Shown here: one piece after another, positions 18,270 to 27,026 of the stretch
Numbering within the stretch: the first letter of the stretch is position 1
How the letters are laid out: the number at the start of each line of letters is the position of its first letter
Translations under genes and position numbers: made by a program
NCBI RefSeq assembly: GCF_900177415.1
Contig: NZ_FXAF01000008.1
Span: 1 to 64,000 of the forward strand
DNA length: 64,000 nucleotides
Reading direction: 5' to 3'
Source: Xaviernesmea oryzae
GTDB lineage: Bacteria; Pseudomonadota; Alphaproteobacteria; Rhizobiales; Rhizobiaceae
The notes under the pieces: generated by a model
What the model was told of the DNA's origin: nothing
Seen by the model: only the letters and a program-made list of their open reading frames with translations
The model's database searches: none

Positions 18270-18986
18270 CTAGATAGACGAACCAATCTCCGGGTACTCA
18301 TTCGTCTGCGGCTGAACCCCAGGCTTTAAATTGCTTCGTTTATTCGCCCAGCGGATCATCAGCTCCCGCATGGGGATGATCGACCATTTCCTGTAAGCAT
18401 CAGTCTTTTTGAAGACTCCAATGGAGTCCCCCCAGTAGCGATATTCACTGATAGTGGTGTAGTCCAACCTCGACCCATCGTCGACTTTCTTGGGAAAATC
18501 CGTCTTGGCGTACAGAAGTTCGAGTCCAGAGAACTTGGCCAATGCTAACATGCCATCGGGATAGAATCGCCAACAATCGGTCGGCGGAGAATGTCGATGC
18601 CCGCGAGACGGAGCAGTCAGCAATATGATGCCATCTTTCCTGAGAACGCGCGCCATTTCCAGAAACGTCACCCAGAAATATGGCACGTGCTCAAAAACTT
18701 GTCCGCAAAAGATGATATCGGCACTTTCCGAAGCGACAGGCAATCGATACGCCTGCTTCATCACGACATCGACGTTTGGCCCAGCGACGACATCCAATCC
18801 AACGTAAGTTAAATTATGGGGTTCAATGATCGATCTGTGGGTCATTGTGTGCCCGGAAACGGCCCGCGACCCCACATCCAGCACAGATTTGTGCACCTCG
18901 GGATCAAAGAATTTCTCGAAGCCCTTTCTCATCGCTTCATATGCCGATTTGTGCAAGTCCACCCTCCATCCACGCGAATGCCGCAA
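18270..18986 (-). CDS. SAM-dependent methyltransferase (type 11)
   Basis: This 238-aa class I methyltransferase has motif I SVLDVGSRAVSG (about residues 34-45), YVGLDVVAGPNVD, ADIIFCGQVFEHV (about 88-100) and FLEMARVLRKDG followed by LLTAPS. The divergent GSRA in place of GCG is common in polysaccharide-locus members. It probably methylates a sugar or formyl/acyl group in the K-antigen. It is transcribed leftward, divergent from the FkbM gene across 113 bases that must hold both promoters. Confidence 0.8.
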   Translation of the reverse strand: MRHSRGWRVDLHKSAYEAMRKGFEKFFDPEVHKSVLDVGSRAVSGHTMTHRSIIEPHNLTYVGLDVVAGPNVDVVMKQAYRLPVASESADIIFCGQVFEHVPYFWVTFLEMARVLRKDGIILLTAPSRGHRHSPPTDCWRFYPDGMLALAKFSGLELLYAKTDFPKKVDDGSRLDYTTISEYRYWGDSIGVFKKTDAYRKWSIIPMRELMIRWANKRSNLKPGVQPQTNEYPEIGSSI

Positions 18987-19099
18987 GCTAAATCACGTGA
19001 GGCAATCGTTCGCAAGTTCAAATTGAGCATGTCCCCCACTGAGGGGCTTGTGAATTCGCTCGCCTTGTCTCTATAACTCACGCCAGATAGCGAAATCCG

Positions 19100-19852
19100 A
19101 TGATCAAGGAGCCTAAGTTGCCAGGATTCGACAGGAACATTGACTTCAACAAGACAAAGAAGATCAAATACATCGAATACCCGCACCCCAAAGGACCGAT
19201 CAAAATCGCCGTTTCGGATGAGGTCGTTTCCGAGACGATTCAGAAGAAAATTCGCGATGCTCGATACGAAAGGCACGAAGCCAACATCATTCAGAAGATC
19301 GTGACGGACGGTGATATTCTCCTCGAACTCGGCGCGGGGGTTGGTTTCATCTCGACCTTGGCGTGGTCGACCGGAAAGGTAAAGGAGGTTCACTGCTTCG
19401 AGGCGGATCCTCGATTGAAAAAGATCATTGAGGCGACACATGCCCAAAACGGCGTGTCCGGAAATGTCTATACCGAGATCCTCTCGAACGATGCGGAGCA
19501 GATAGAGAAGCGATCCATTGATTTCCATATCCGAGAGGATTTTTACGGCAGCTCTCTGAATTCTGGCGTGGGAAGGGAGATCAAGCAGACGGTTCCCGTT
19601 CCTGTGACATCAATCCGCAAAGCCATCGAAACTATCAAACCAACAGTGATAGCATGCGACATCGAAGGCGGGGAACTTGGGTTATTTGACGAAATCGACA
19701 TGCCTACCGTCCGGCAAGTTATGGTTGAGACTCACGTTGCTGCCTTTAAAGGTGAAGGGATGCGACAACTGTTCCACGAATTTCACAAAGCCGACTTCTA
19801 TTATGACCCGGTCAATTCTTATCGCGAAGTCGTTGTGTTCCGTCGCATGTGA
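19100..19852 (+). CDS. FkbM-family methyltransferase
   Basis: This 250-aa FkbM-type O-methyltransferase has LLELGAGVGFIS (motif I, about residue 74), HCFEADPRL (about 99), the VPVPVTSI stretch and ACDIEGGELGLF (about 186), which is the conserved D-x-E-G signature of the family. Such enzymes are very common in capsule and O-antigen clusters, where they methylate sugar hydroxyls. It starts at ATG 19100 and is followed 70 bases later by the Stealth gene on the same strand, probably one transcript. Confidence 0.87.
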   Translation: MIKEPKLPGFDRNIDFNKTKKIKYIEYPHPKGPIKIAVSDEVVSETIQKKIRDARYERHEANIIQKIVTDGDILLELGAGVGFISTLAWSTGKVKEVHCFEADPRLKKIIEATHAQNGVSGNVYTEILSNDAEQIEKRSIDFHIREDFYGSSLNSGVGREIKQTVPVPVTSIRKAIETIKPTVIACDIEGGELGLFDEIDMPTVRQVMVETHVAAFKGEGMRQLFHEFHKADFYYDPVNSYREVVVFRRM

Positions 19853-19922
19853 CGGCTCAAGACAACAGCGTCGCTCCCCGGGTGAGCTAATCGAAGGGCT
19901 TGTTGCATTGGACTACCGCTGA

Positions 19923-21554
19923 ATGGCATCACTTTTTGACCGCGTTCCTCATCCTCTTTCGATTCTCCGCGATTATCTCAACCGGAATAGGCCGCCGAGC
20001 ATAGCGACCATCAAAAGGTTGGCGAGTAAGAAGGGGCTTGTTGTTGTCTCCCAGCATGCGCGTGGGTCTTCACGGCGGGACTCGACGGGCGTGCGCACTT
20101 ACTTCTATCGAACTTCCGAAGGTCCCCGGGGATCAGAGATACTGCAGCGCCTGAAATCCCGCTTGCGAGAGAACTTGATTTGCTTCTTTACTGGAGCAGG
20201 CTCGGATAGATGGATCCAAACGATCAACATTGCGCGGCGAGATTACGATCATGTGCTGGCACTGATCCGAGCTGAGTTCGCTGACGGGGATGGGGTCTTC
20301 GTCCGTACGGTAGACAGCAATATTCACCTCCCTTCGTCCATTGGGCGCCCAAAGTCCCAAAAGCGGATGAAGTCGTTTCACCTGCTCTGCATAGAGCGGT
20401 CGAAGATGACCGACGAAAAGCAAGCGGTGGCGGCGTGCACTTGGATAGAATTCTGCGTTTGGGACGAGCATCGGAGCTATGCGCCGGAGCCGGAATTCGA
20501 AAGCGCGCTGGTAAATCCACATGTGCGTCGTTTACGGCGGCACACATTCGAGGAATATCTCACTCAAGAAGTAGACATCGCAGAAATCGACGAGCAACTC
20601 GTAGGAGCGGTCAGGTTCCCGATCGACGTGGTTTACACCTGGGTGAACAACAAGGACGAAGAGTGGCAACGTACCAAGGCTGAAATGGCCGGGATTGCCC
20701 TCGCCCCCTCTGCTAGTCGGGCCAATCATGATGAGCGTTTCAACAACCGCGACGAACTGAAATATTCACTGCGTTCGCTTGAGCTCTTCGCACCGTTCGT
20801 TCGCAACGTTTATCTCGTCACCAATGGTCAGGTCCCTGAATGGCTGGACCTGACCAACGACCGCATCAAGCTTGTAACCCACGCCGATATTTACCGACAT
20901 AAGGATCATCTTCCCACGTTCAATTCGAGCTCTATCGAAACGCAGTTACATCACATAGATGGCCTTGCCGAGCATTTCCTTTATTTCAATGATGACTTCT
21001 TTCTTGGCGACTTCTGCGTACCGGAGGATTTCTTCCTCGCCAACGGGGTCATCAAATACTTCCCTGCAGAGCAACGCGCCTTTGAACATGACATCGATGA
21101 GCGGCGTGAAGAATATATCAGCGCCGACGCAAATGCCCTGGCCTTGATCAAGGAAAAATACGGAGCATTCACCCGAGAGCTGATGATCCATTCTCCCTAC
21201 CCGGCGAGCAAGAGCCTCCTGTACGATCTCGAGAGCGAATTCCAGGAAGAGTTTGATCTCTGCGCGAGCCAGAGGTTCAGATCCCATAAGGATTTGCGGC
21301 CGATTGCATTCATGCAGTATCACGTCGGCTTCCAAAAAAGGAAGGCTGTTCCAGCTGAGATATCCAACCGGTACCTGGCCTTGTGGCGGCAAAATATCGA
21401 CAAATACTTTGGGGAAGTCCTCGATAGAAGGACGTATAAGACCTTCTGCATCAACGATGTCGGAGTGCCGCCCAGCCGAGCGGCATGGACGAACAAGCAA
21501 GTTTGGTCTTTTTTAGAGTCCTACTTTCCCTTTAAAAGCTCGTTCGAGCTATAG
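19923..21554 (+). CDS. Stealth-family capsular polysaccharide phosphotransferase
   Basis: This 543-aa Stealth protein is of the class that transfers hexose-1-phosphate from a nucleotide sugar to make phosphodiester-linked capsules. All four conserved regions are readable: CR1 IDVVYTWVNNKDEEW (about 234-248), CR2 from RFNNRDELKYSLRS to YFNDDFFLG (272-362), CR3 IHSPYPASKSLLYDL (422-436), CR4 FCINDVG (508-514). About 230 residues precede CR1 and do not resemble anything I know; CpsY-like Stealth proteins also have long N-terminal parts. No membrane segments. Its presence predicts phosphodiester bonds in the K-antigen. Start ATG 19923. Confidence 0.92.
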   Translation: MASLFDRVPHPLSILRDYLNRNRPPSIATIKRLASKKGLVVVSQHARGSSRRDSTGVRTYFYRTSEGPRGSEILQRLKSRLRENLICFFTGAGSDRWIQTINIARRDYDHVLALIRAEFADGDGVFVRTVDSNIHLPSSIGRPKSQKRMKSFHLLCIERSKMTDEKQAVAACTWIEFCVWDEHRSYAPEPEFESALVNPHVRRLRRHTFEEYLTQEVDIAEIDEQLVGAVRFPIDVVYTWVNNKDEEWQRTKAEMAGIALAPSASRANHDERFNNRDELKYSLRSLELFAPFVRNVYLVTNGQVPEWLDLTNDRIKLVTHADIYRHKDHLPTFNSSSIETQLHHIDGLAEHFLYFNDDFFLGDFCVPEDFFLANGVIKYFPAEQRAFEHDIDERREEYISADANALALIKEKYGAFTRELMIHSPYPASKSLLYDLESEFQEEFDLCASQRFRSHKDLRPIAFMQYHVGFQKRKAVPAEISNRYLALWRQNIDKYFGEVLDRRTYKTFCINDVGVPPSRAAWTNKQVWSFLESYFPFKSSFEL

Positions 21555-22605
21555 GAAATTGAGGTACTGGAACCGTACTTGACATATCACGAATACCTGT
21601 GGAACCGGTTACTTGCCCCCCGCCAAGCGGGATACCGACGCAGACATAACCCTGTGCGATATGGATCAGCCCGCAGCTTCGACTTACTCCCCCAGTCTCG
21701 CTCGGGGCAGTCGAAACGTGAAGGCTGACTAACTTCAAAGCGCCGGAACGCTCGCCTTCGGGTCGCTGGTTGCTGACGCCTTTGGAGAGAGAACTCCGGC
21801 TGCTTCTTGTTGGCGGCAACAACAACCACCAGAACCACGACGTCAGAGTGGCCAGGACGAAGGCCGGTTTCAAAGCGCCGCGCCTCGTCTATTGTGTGCG
21901 GGGTATGCCGTGCCTGCTGCCGCAAGGTTCGGAAGAGAGGCCGCCAATGTCTCGCGAGTCTTCAGGGCATCGCAAGCGCCAGAGAAAACGGTTGCGGGTC
22001 ATAAAATAGTGGGTACTATGGCCTTGCTCCTAGGTCGGGGGTCTGCTGCGGGAGCGCTGTTCTCTCCAAGCATGCGCAGCTATCTCAGCCGAGGCTCTCG
22101 CATACTTGATCACACTTGATCTCAGCGCCCATCGATTTCAGAGGATTAAGGTCAATCCACCCACTAGGCATTTCTTATCGATCGGCCTCTTCATCATCGA
22201 GCACGTCACTTCATCTCGAAAGTGGCCACGCCGGTTGAACTCATCCTAGCCCAGGTCAAAGAGGTGTCGGAACGGGATGGGCGAATGAACCAATATCGAC
22301 CCCGGGGCTTTCGCTGCAGTAAATATTCCGATACTCCGACCTGCCGCGAGACGCCCGGCCCGTACCCTCTGGTGCTGGGCTGCGCTTGCGGAACGGCGTG
22401 ATCGCACCGTAGCTAGAAGATGTTGCGACTCGTGAGTTCCAACACCGCTAAGTCCGGGCCGGAGGTCGGTCACGTTGCCTGGAGCGCGCCGGCCCCTCGA
22501 TAACCTATTCGCCTTCCTAGAGGGTCACGATGCAGATATTCGGCTAGGCAAACGTATATGAGAGGTTTATGACAGGAGGACCGAGGAACATCTGCGGGTA
22601 ACTCT
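21555..22605. other. 1-kb stretch without a recognisable gene
   Basis: Several frames of 60-110 codons run here, but none has a recognisable motif, consistent codon use or a ribosome site. The stretch separates the Stealth gene from the KpsM gene and may be the scar of a deleted gene. I would expect a KpsT ATPase or another transferase here; none is present. Confidence 0.5.
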
Positions 22606-23379
22606 TTGTCCTACCTTACATCTCATGTCCAGATCGTCTTAGCGTTCATTATTCGCGAGGTCGCAAGCAGATATGGACGCAGTCCAGGCGGCTATCTGTG
22701 GGCATTCCTGCAGCCCATAGCTTTCATCGTCTTGATGTCGTTTATTATGGGAAGCTTGGGGCGCATTCCTGCGCTTGGAGAGAGCTTTCCCCTTTTCTAC
22801 GCCACCGGCTTTCTTTCATTCAACTTCTACAAGGGGATGGAGGGATATCTTGGTTCGGCAGTGAGAGCCAATAGGCCGCTGATGTCCTATCCAACTGTGG
22901 CTCCGATCGATGCGGTCATGGGGCGTTTCATCCTGGAAGGCGCGACATCCCTCGTTGTCGCGATAGTTATCTTGGGCGGCGCTATGCTTTTCCTCCGACA
23001 TCCACTGCACCTGCTATGGACCCCCATGATCGAAGCCATTGCTTTGGCCTGGACGCTCGCGCTCGGCGTGGCGCTCATGAATATCGTCTTATTTTTCCGG
23101 TTCCCGCTTTATGAGAAGGCATTTGGGATCGTGATGCGCCCGCTCTTCTTGTTATCTGGCGTCTTTTATGTGCCGGGGGAAATGCCGCATCCAGCCCGCG
23201 AGTTTCTTCTCGATAATCCTATCACGCACTTGATCATGCTCTTCCGATGGGGCTTTTACGGTGAACGTGCCGCGCAAGGCCTGGACATATGGTTCTTGGG
23301 CGAATTCGCACTTGCAATGCTGTTTATCGGGATGTGCTTTTTTACGTTCTGGTCCGTTGCTAGAGAGCGCGTCGATTAG
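22606..23379 (+). CDS. Capsule export ABC permease (KpsM/RkpT-like)
   Basis: This 257-aa ABC-2 type inner-membrane permease has about six hydrophobic segments. It has the family start FIIREVASRYGRSPGGYLWA, then FLQPIAFIVLMSFIMG and the late LLSGVFYVPGEMP and LLDNPITHLIMLFRWGFY motifs of KpsM/BexB. It would export the lipid-linked capsule glycan together with a KpsT/RkpS ATPase, which is not in this window. Only a TTG (22606) is available as start: the frame is closed by a TGA at 22570, and GGAGGA at 22574-22579 is 26 bases upstream, so initiation is unusual. It is followed 17 bases later by the ABA-sandwich gene. Confidence 0.88.
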   Translation: MSYLTSHVQIVLAFIIREVASRYGRSPGGYLWAFLQPIAFIVLMSFIMGSLGRIPALGESFPLFYATGFLSFNFYKGMEGYLGSAVRANRPLMSYPTVAPIDAVMGRFILEGATSLVVAIVILGGAMLFLRHPLHLLWTPMIEAIALAWTLALGVALMNIVLFFRFPLYEKAFGIVMRPLFLLSGVFYVPGEMPHPAREFLLDNPITHLIMLFRWGFYGERAAQGLDIWFLGEFALAMLFIGMCFFTFWSVARERVD

Positions 23380-23396
23380 GTAGAAAGCATTGTCTC

Positions 23397-23771
23397 ATGA
23401 ACGTCGCAGACGTGATTGCAAATCTGAAATCAGCACAACACGGCTCACGCCGACTCGACGGTCAAATTGCCCAGCTTCTGGGTTGGCAGCTTCAAATCGT
23501 TGACGACCCGTCCCGTCCCAAAGGGAAGCGATACCTCTGGACTGTTCCTAACGAGCAGAATGACGCTGTGGTGCCGAGTTACACAACCAATCTGACGGCG
23601 GCCTATGAACTCGCCCAGAAAGTGGTTCCCTCCAATGTGGGCGGCTTCGCCTGGAAGGACGGAGCCTTCCAAGCCCAAATTGGCCTGAACACGCCCGTCG
23701 CAACCGCCGCCACACCAGCGATAGCGATTTGTATAGCAGCGCTGCAACACCTCGCGGTTGAAGCCGACTAG
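23397..23771 (+). CDS. Phage ABA sandwich domain-like small protein (copy B)
   Basis: This 124-aa paralog of the 6302-6685 product shares the GSRRLDGQIAQLLGW start, LWTVP, YTTNLTAAYELAQ, PSNVGGFAWKD and a C-terminal AATPAIAICIAAL helix. Function unknown. Soluble, no signal peptide. It starts 17 bases behind the KpsM stop, the same spacing the first copy has behind its own upstream gene, and is followed 113 bases later by a methyltransferase fusion. Confidence 0.72.
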   Translation: MNVADVIANLKSAQHGSRRLDGQIAQLLGWQLQIVDDPSRPKGKRYLWTVPNEQNDAVVPSYTTNLTAAYELAQKVVPSNVGGFAWKDGAFQAQIGLNTPVATAATPAIAICIAALQHLAVEAD

Positions 23772-23884
23772 AAGACATGGGTGCCATCCTAATACAGGCT
23801 TGTCATAAACGCCGGCGTCGATATTGTTACAGATCTGTCATAAACGTTGCGTGCAGAGCGAGTGCGGCAATTGAGGGGATATGA

Positions 23885-25318
23885 ATGGAATCAGTTGTGA
23901 ATGAACCCTCGTGGGTGGGGCGAGTTGCCGCCAAGCAAGGGAAAAGCATCAACCCGCATGGAGGCGACTTCCTGAGCAGGCTTTTTTTCTTCGAGCGGGA
24001 TGTACGAAATAAAATCCGCTTCGGCGTCTCGGCGCCCGCCTCTGCATCGCTGATTTATGTCAATCCCAGCAGGATTACTAAAGCCATCCATGCCCTTGAC
24101 GCAATGAGAATTGAGAGCGGCAGGGTGAAGAGCGGCGATTGGGACACCCACACCCGCGAATTGAAAACTGTCAAGAAGATCAAGGGCGTCAGGCAGCACA
24201 TCGTCAGAGGCATCCCGTGGGAGCAAACCTCCGCGTGGCGCCAATGTCTACAATACCTTGAACGAGGGCACGGCTCCGATGGGATTAATAGCCTGGACGA
24301 TATTGTCGAGCGCTATAAGAAACTCGATAAATTCATAGCTCTGGTCCGACGAGATCGCGAGGCGGCCTTCAAAACGCGCCAGCAGATCAAACCTGGCAAC
24401 TTCCGGGAGGCGGCGGGCATCCTCGTCAACATAGATCGGGAGGGCGACCTTCTATTTGGAATGCGCGGGTGTCATAGGCTGGCGGTAGCGCAGTCGCTCA
24501 ATTTGAGGTGCATCCCGGTGCAGCTCGGAATTGTTCATGCCGACGCCGTACGAAACGGTACATGGCGAAAGAACATTCTAGAGCCCGCTGTTGTCGACTA
24601 TCTGATCAACGAAGCCAAGATCGAGGCCAAGATCAATCGGCGCAAGGTGAAGGCTGCTGCCGCTGTAGCCGCGTCAGCACCTCAACCGACCGCCGCGTCG
24701 CCCGGGACACCGACCAAGCAGCGGTACACCGGACGCACGATGGCACAGTCGATCGAGTTCGATGCGAACAAGGACGCTCATTGGAATGGCCAGCCCGTCC
24801 CGAAATTCGAGCGGTTGGTTCCGATCATGCCGGGTAGCTCGCTCGTGGAAATCGGGGCCGCCGAAGGCATCTTGTCGCTCACACTCGCTCCCCACAAGGA
24901 ACGTGTCCGAGCCATCGACATCACACCAAACCGCCACCAAAAGGCGCTGGAACTCAAGGCGCGGTGGCTTGAACTTGGCAAGCGCGTTGAAAATTGCGAG
25001 ATGGTTCTCGGGGACGCTCTCAAAAACCCAGAGCTTATTTCCGGCTTCGACACGCTCATGGCTTCGCGCGTCATATATTACTTCGGCACCTTCCTAGAAG
25101 AATTCATGGATAATGTCCGGAAGAATGTCGATAACGTGTGCTTCATCGGTAATCCGGTAAGGACGGCACAATTTAATCAAGGCAAGACCGGGAAGTTGGG
25201 AGAATACGCAAAATATGCAACGATCCCGGGGATGATAGAACTTGTCGAGCGCCATGGGTTCAAGGTTACTCACGTTGACGAGACACTTGACCCCCTAATC
25301 ATCGCCAGAAAACTCTAA
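23885..25318 (+). CDS. ParB-like domain fused to SAM methyltransferase
   Basis: This is a 477-aa two-part protein. Residues about 45-240 resemble the ParB/sulfiredoxin-like module found in some polysaccharide-locus proteins, with GDLLFGMRGCHRLAVA (about 188-203) followed by LNLRCIPVQLGIVH. An Ala/Pro linker (about 260-280) leads to a class I methyltransferase: SLVEIGAAEGILSL (about 319), RAIDITPNRHQKAL, MVLGDAL and LMASRVIYYFG. The N-terminal module may bind nucleotide or glycan; its role in this family is not established. It is the last gene of the rightward set and is followed by a strong terminator. Confidence 0.78.
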   Translation: MESVVNEPSWVGRVAAKQGKSINPHGGDFLSRLFFFERDVRNKIRFGVSAPASASLIYVNPSRITKAIHALDAMRIESGRVKSGDWDTHTRELKTVKKIKGVRQHIVRGIPWEQTSAWRQCLQYLERGHGSDGINSLDDIVERYKKLDKFIALVRRDREAAFKTRQQIKPGNFREAAGILVNIDREGDLLFGMRGCHRLAVAQSLNLRCIPVQLGIVHADAVRNGTWRKNILEPAVVDYLINEAKIEAKINRRKVKAAAAVAASAPQPTAASPGTPTKQRYTGRTMAQSIEFDANKDAHWNGQPVPKFERLVPIMPGSSLVEIGAAEGILSLTLAPHKERVRAIDITPNRHQKALELKARWLELGKRVENCEMVLGDALKNPELISGFDTLMASRVIYYFGTFLEEFMDNVRKNVDNVCFIGNPVRTAQFNQGKTGKLGEYAKYATIPGMIELVERHGFKVTHVDETLDPLIIARKL

Positions 25319-25339
25319 ATCAGCTTTTATTCAGTTCCT

Positions 25340-25370
25340 AAACCGGCGGTTCAGCAATCGCCGGTTTTTC
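25340..25370 (+). terminator. Rho-independent terminator after the methyltransferase fusion
   Basis: A perfect stem AAACCGGCG / CGCCGGTTT with a short loop (GTTCAGCAAT region) is followed by TTCTT. It lies 22 bases past the stop at 25318 and closes the rightward capsule set. Confidence 0.85.
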
Positions 25371-25416
25371 TTATTCGCCACTTGATATTGACAGAGTCAT
25401 ATTGTCATTCACAACA

Positions 25417-25524
25417 ATGCTCTACTACTCGCTCATAACCCTAACAGTAATTATTGCCTTCTTCCTATTATGGACGTTCATCGCCCGTGACGATACGGAA
25501 GACGATGCCTTAGTTTCGGAGTAA
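25417..25524 (+). CDS. Possible 35-aa single-helix membrane protein
   Basis: The frame begins MLYYSLITLTVIIAFFLLW and ends with an acidic tail (DDTEDDALVSE). One transmembrane helix then a charged C-terminus is a common micropeptide layout. No convincing ribosome site precedes it and it lies just after a terminator, so expression is uncertain. Confidence 0.3.
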   Translation: MLYYSLITLTVIIAFFLLWTFIARDDTEDDALVSE

Positions 25525-25651
25525 GCGTCCGGCCAGAGCTTATTGATCGGCTGAGTCATGTACCACGGCAATAGCTCACCGATTCTGTGGATCGGATGTC
25601 CGTAGCCAGATCGAAGCAGCCTTCCGGCGCATTCCGGAGGCATCAGAGGTT

Positions 25652-26560
25652 CTACTCGCTGCGGTTCTGCAGCGCTTCCAAATGGCCGCAGCAAACCTGA
25701 TTTACGATTTCAAGGAGAATGGTGGTTCGCTCTCCCAACCAGGTGAGCGCCTCCGCGCTGATCTCGTAATGCTTGGAATAGCGCGCCTTCACATAGGCTT
25801 CGTTCAATGTGTTGAACCAAGCCCGTTCGCGATGCTGATCGCGGGGAAAGGCCTCGGCCAGCCGGCGGTCCTGCTCCTCGGCGAGCGAGCGCAGGAACTT
25901 GATGTTGTGGGAAGGCGGGCCGTAGTTCGTGAGCGTCAGCAGCACGCAAGAATAGGCTTGTTCCAATGCTTGATGAAAGAGGAAAGCAGCTCGTTTTCCG
26001 AAACCCTTCGATTGAGCATGCTGGGCCAGATCGAAAAACTCAATTGCAGCTTTCAGCCGCTCTTCGAAGTGTCCCTGCGCCAACCGAAGTCGATCCGCCG
26101 GCGTCAACGGCTTCGGCTCGGCCAGCGGCTCGTCATCCAACTCGTAGAGGACGATGCCTTCCTTGCGGATGTCGGAGAAGAAATATTGCCCTTCCTTGAG
26201 ATAGGTGTTCACCTCGCGCCGGGAATGCACGATGAAACTCACCGGTGTCTCGATCGACTTCTCGCGGATCAGGCGATCGGCGGCCTTGTGCCAGTAGTCG
26301 GCGAAGTCGCAGAGTCTCCGGTCGTTGACGATGATCAGCAGGTCGAAGTCCGAGCGATAGCCCTTCATCGTGAACGGCTCGTCGACCCAGCCGCCCTTGG
26401 CGTACGAGCCGAACAGGATGATCTTCAGGATCCTGCCGCGCTTCTTGAACTCCGCTGCGCCGCCTTTGAGGGCGTCTTCGAATTCCTCGTGCAGGATTTG
26501 AAGGACCCGCTCGAGTTCGCGCTGCTTGCGAGGAGGGATATGATCCAGTGACAACTTCAT
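25652..26560 (-). CDS. Nucleotidyltransferase (MNT) - HEPN fusion protein
   Basis: In this 302-aa protein the N-terminal half is a minimal nucleotidyltransferase: GSYAKGGW (51-58) and the acidic pair in RSDFDLLIIV (D71, D73). The C-terminal half is a HEPN domain: FLFHQALEQAYSCVLL (about 194-208) and an RYSKHY element (260-265) resembling the R..H catalytic motif. Separately encoded MNT/HEPN pairs are toxin-antitoxin systems in which MNT AMPylates HEPN. Here both are on one chain, so self-modification is plausible but not shown. It stands alone in an accessory zone. Start ATG 26560. Confidence 0.82.
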   Translation of the reverse strand: MKLSLDHIPPRKQRELERVLQILHEEFEDALKGGAAEFKKRGRILKIILFGSYAKGGWVDEPFTMKGYRSDFDLLIIVNDRRLCDFADYWHKAADRLIREKSIETPVSFIVHSRREVNTYLKEGQYFFSDIRKEGIVLYELDDEPLAEPKPLTPADRLRLAQGHFEERLKAAIEFFDLAQHAQSKGFGKRAAFLFHQALEQAYSCVLLTLTNYGPPSHNIKFLRSLAEEQDRRLAEAFPRDQHRERAWFNTLNEAYVKARYSKHYEISAEALTWLGERTTILLEIVNQVCCGHLEALQNRSE

Positions 26561-26716
26561 GAGCGATGGTTAAGCGAAAGAACCGCCCCCGTCTACTCGC
26601 AGATTTGATAGCTGCTCGTCCATCCCGTTCTCGAAGACGTGTAATCGTTGGGGCGCATGGACATCGACCAGCCCTGCTGCGGATTCGATCTAAGCAGCGC
26701 TTAAAGGCCGAGTGCA

Positions 26717-26960
26717 TCATGCTTGACGGAAGGGGATGACGTTGTTGCCTCGCATGAAGGCGAGCGCACCTTCCGTCCCAATGGCATGGACCGCCGCGTT
26801 TCGGGCGTCGGTGTCGGACGCGAAAGCTCGCCCCACACGTGTCTCGTGCCCTTATGATCGACCACTTCAAAGGTCCAGGCATCATCGGTTTGGAGACAGA
26901 GATATCGATGGAGAATGGATAGCCGTCAACGACGAGCCTCTTGCTCTTCCCGGAAATCAC
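26717..26960 (-). pseudogene. Frameshifted small conserved rhizobial protein
   Basis: Three frames together give MISGKSKRLVVDGYPFSIDI, then DDAWTFEVVDHKGTRHVW, then SDTDARNAAVHAIGTEGALAF with MRGNNVIPFRQA as the C-terminus. This matches my memory of a short hypothetical family in Rhizobiaceae. Two frame changes (near 26895 and 26830) inactivate it unless they are sequencing errors. Confidence 0.55.
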
Positions 26961-27026
26961 CAGATTGGGGCTCGTCGTCTTGGATCATGAGGCAAGCCTC
27001 TGCCTGGAGATCGCCATCAGCATGCC

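Noticed and set aside
18929..19528. 199-codon leftward frame between two methyltransferase genes
   Set aside because: Overlaps the clear FkbM gene and has no motif of its own.
25682..26551. 289-codon rightward frame
   Set aside because: Shadow of the MNT-HEPN gene, whose motifs are clear on the minus strand.
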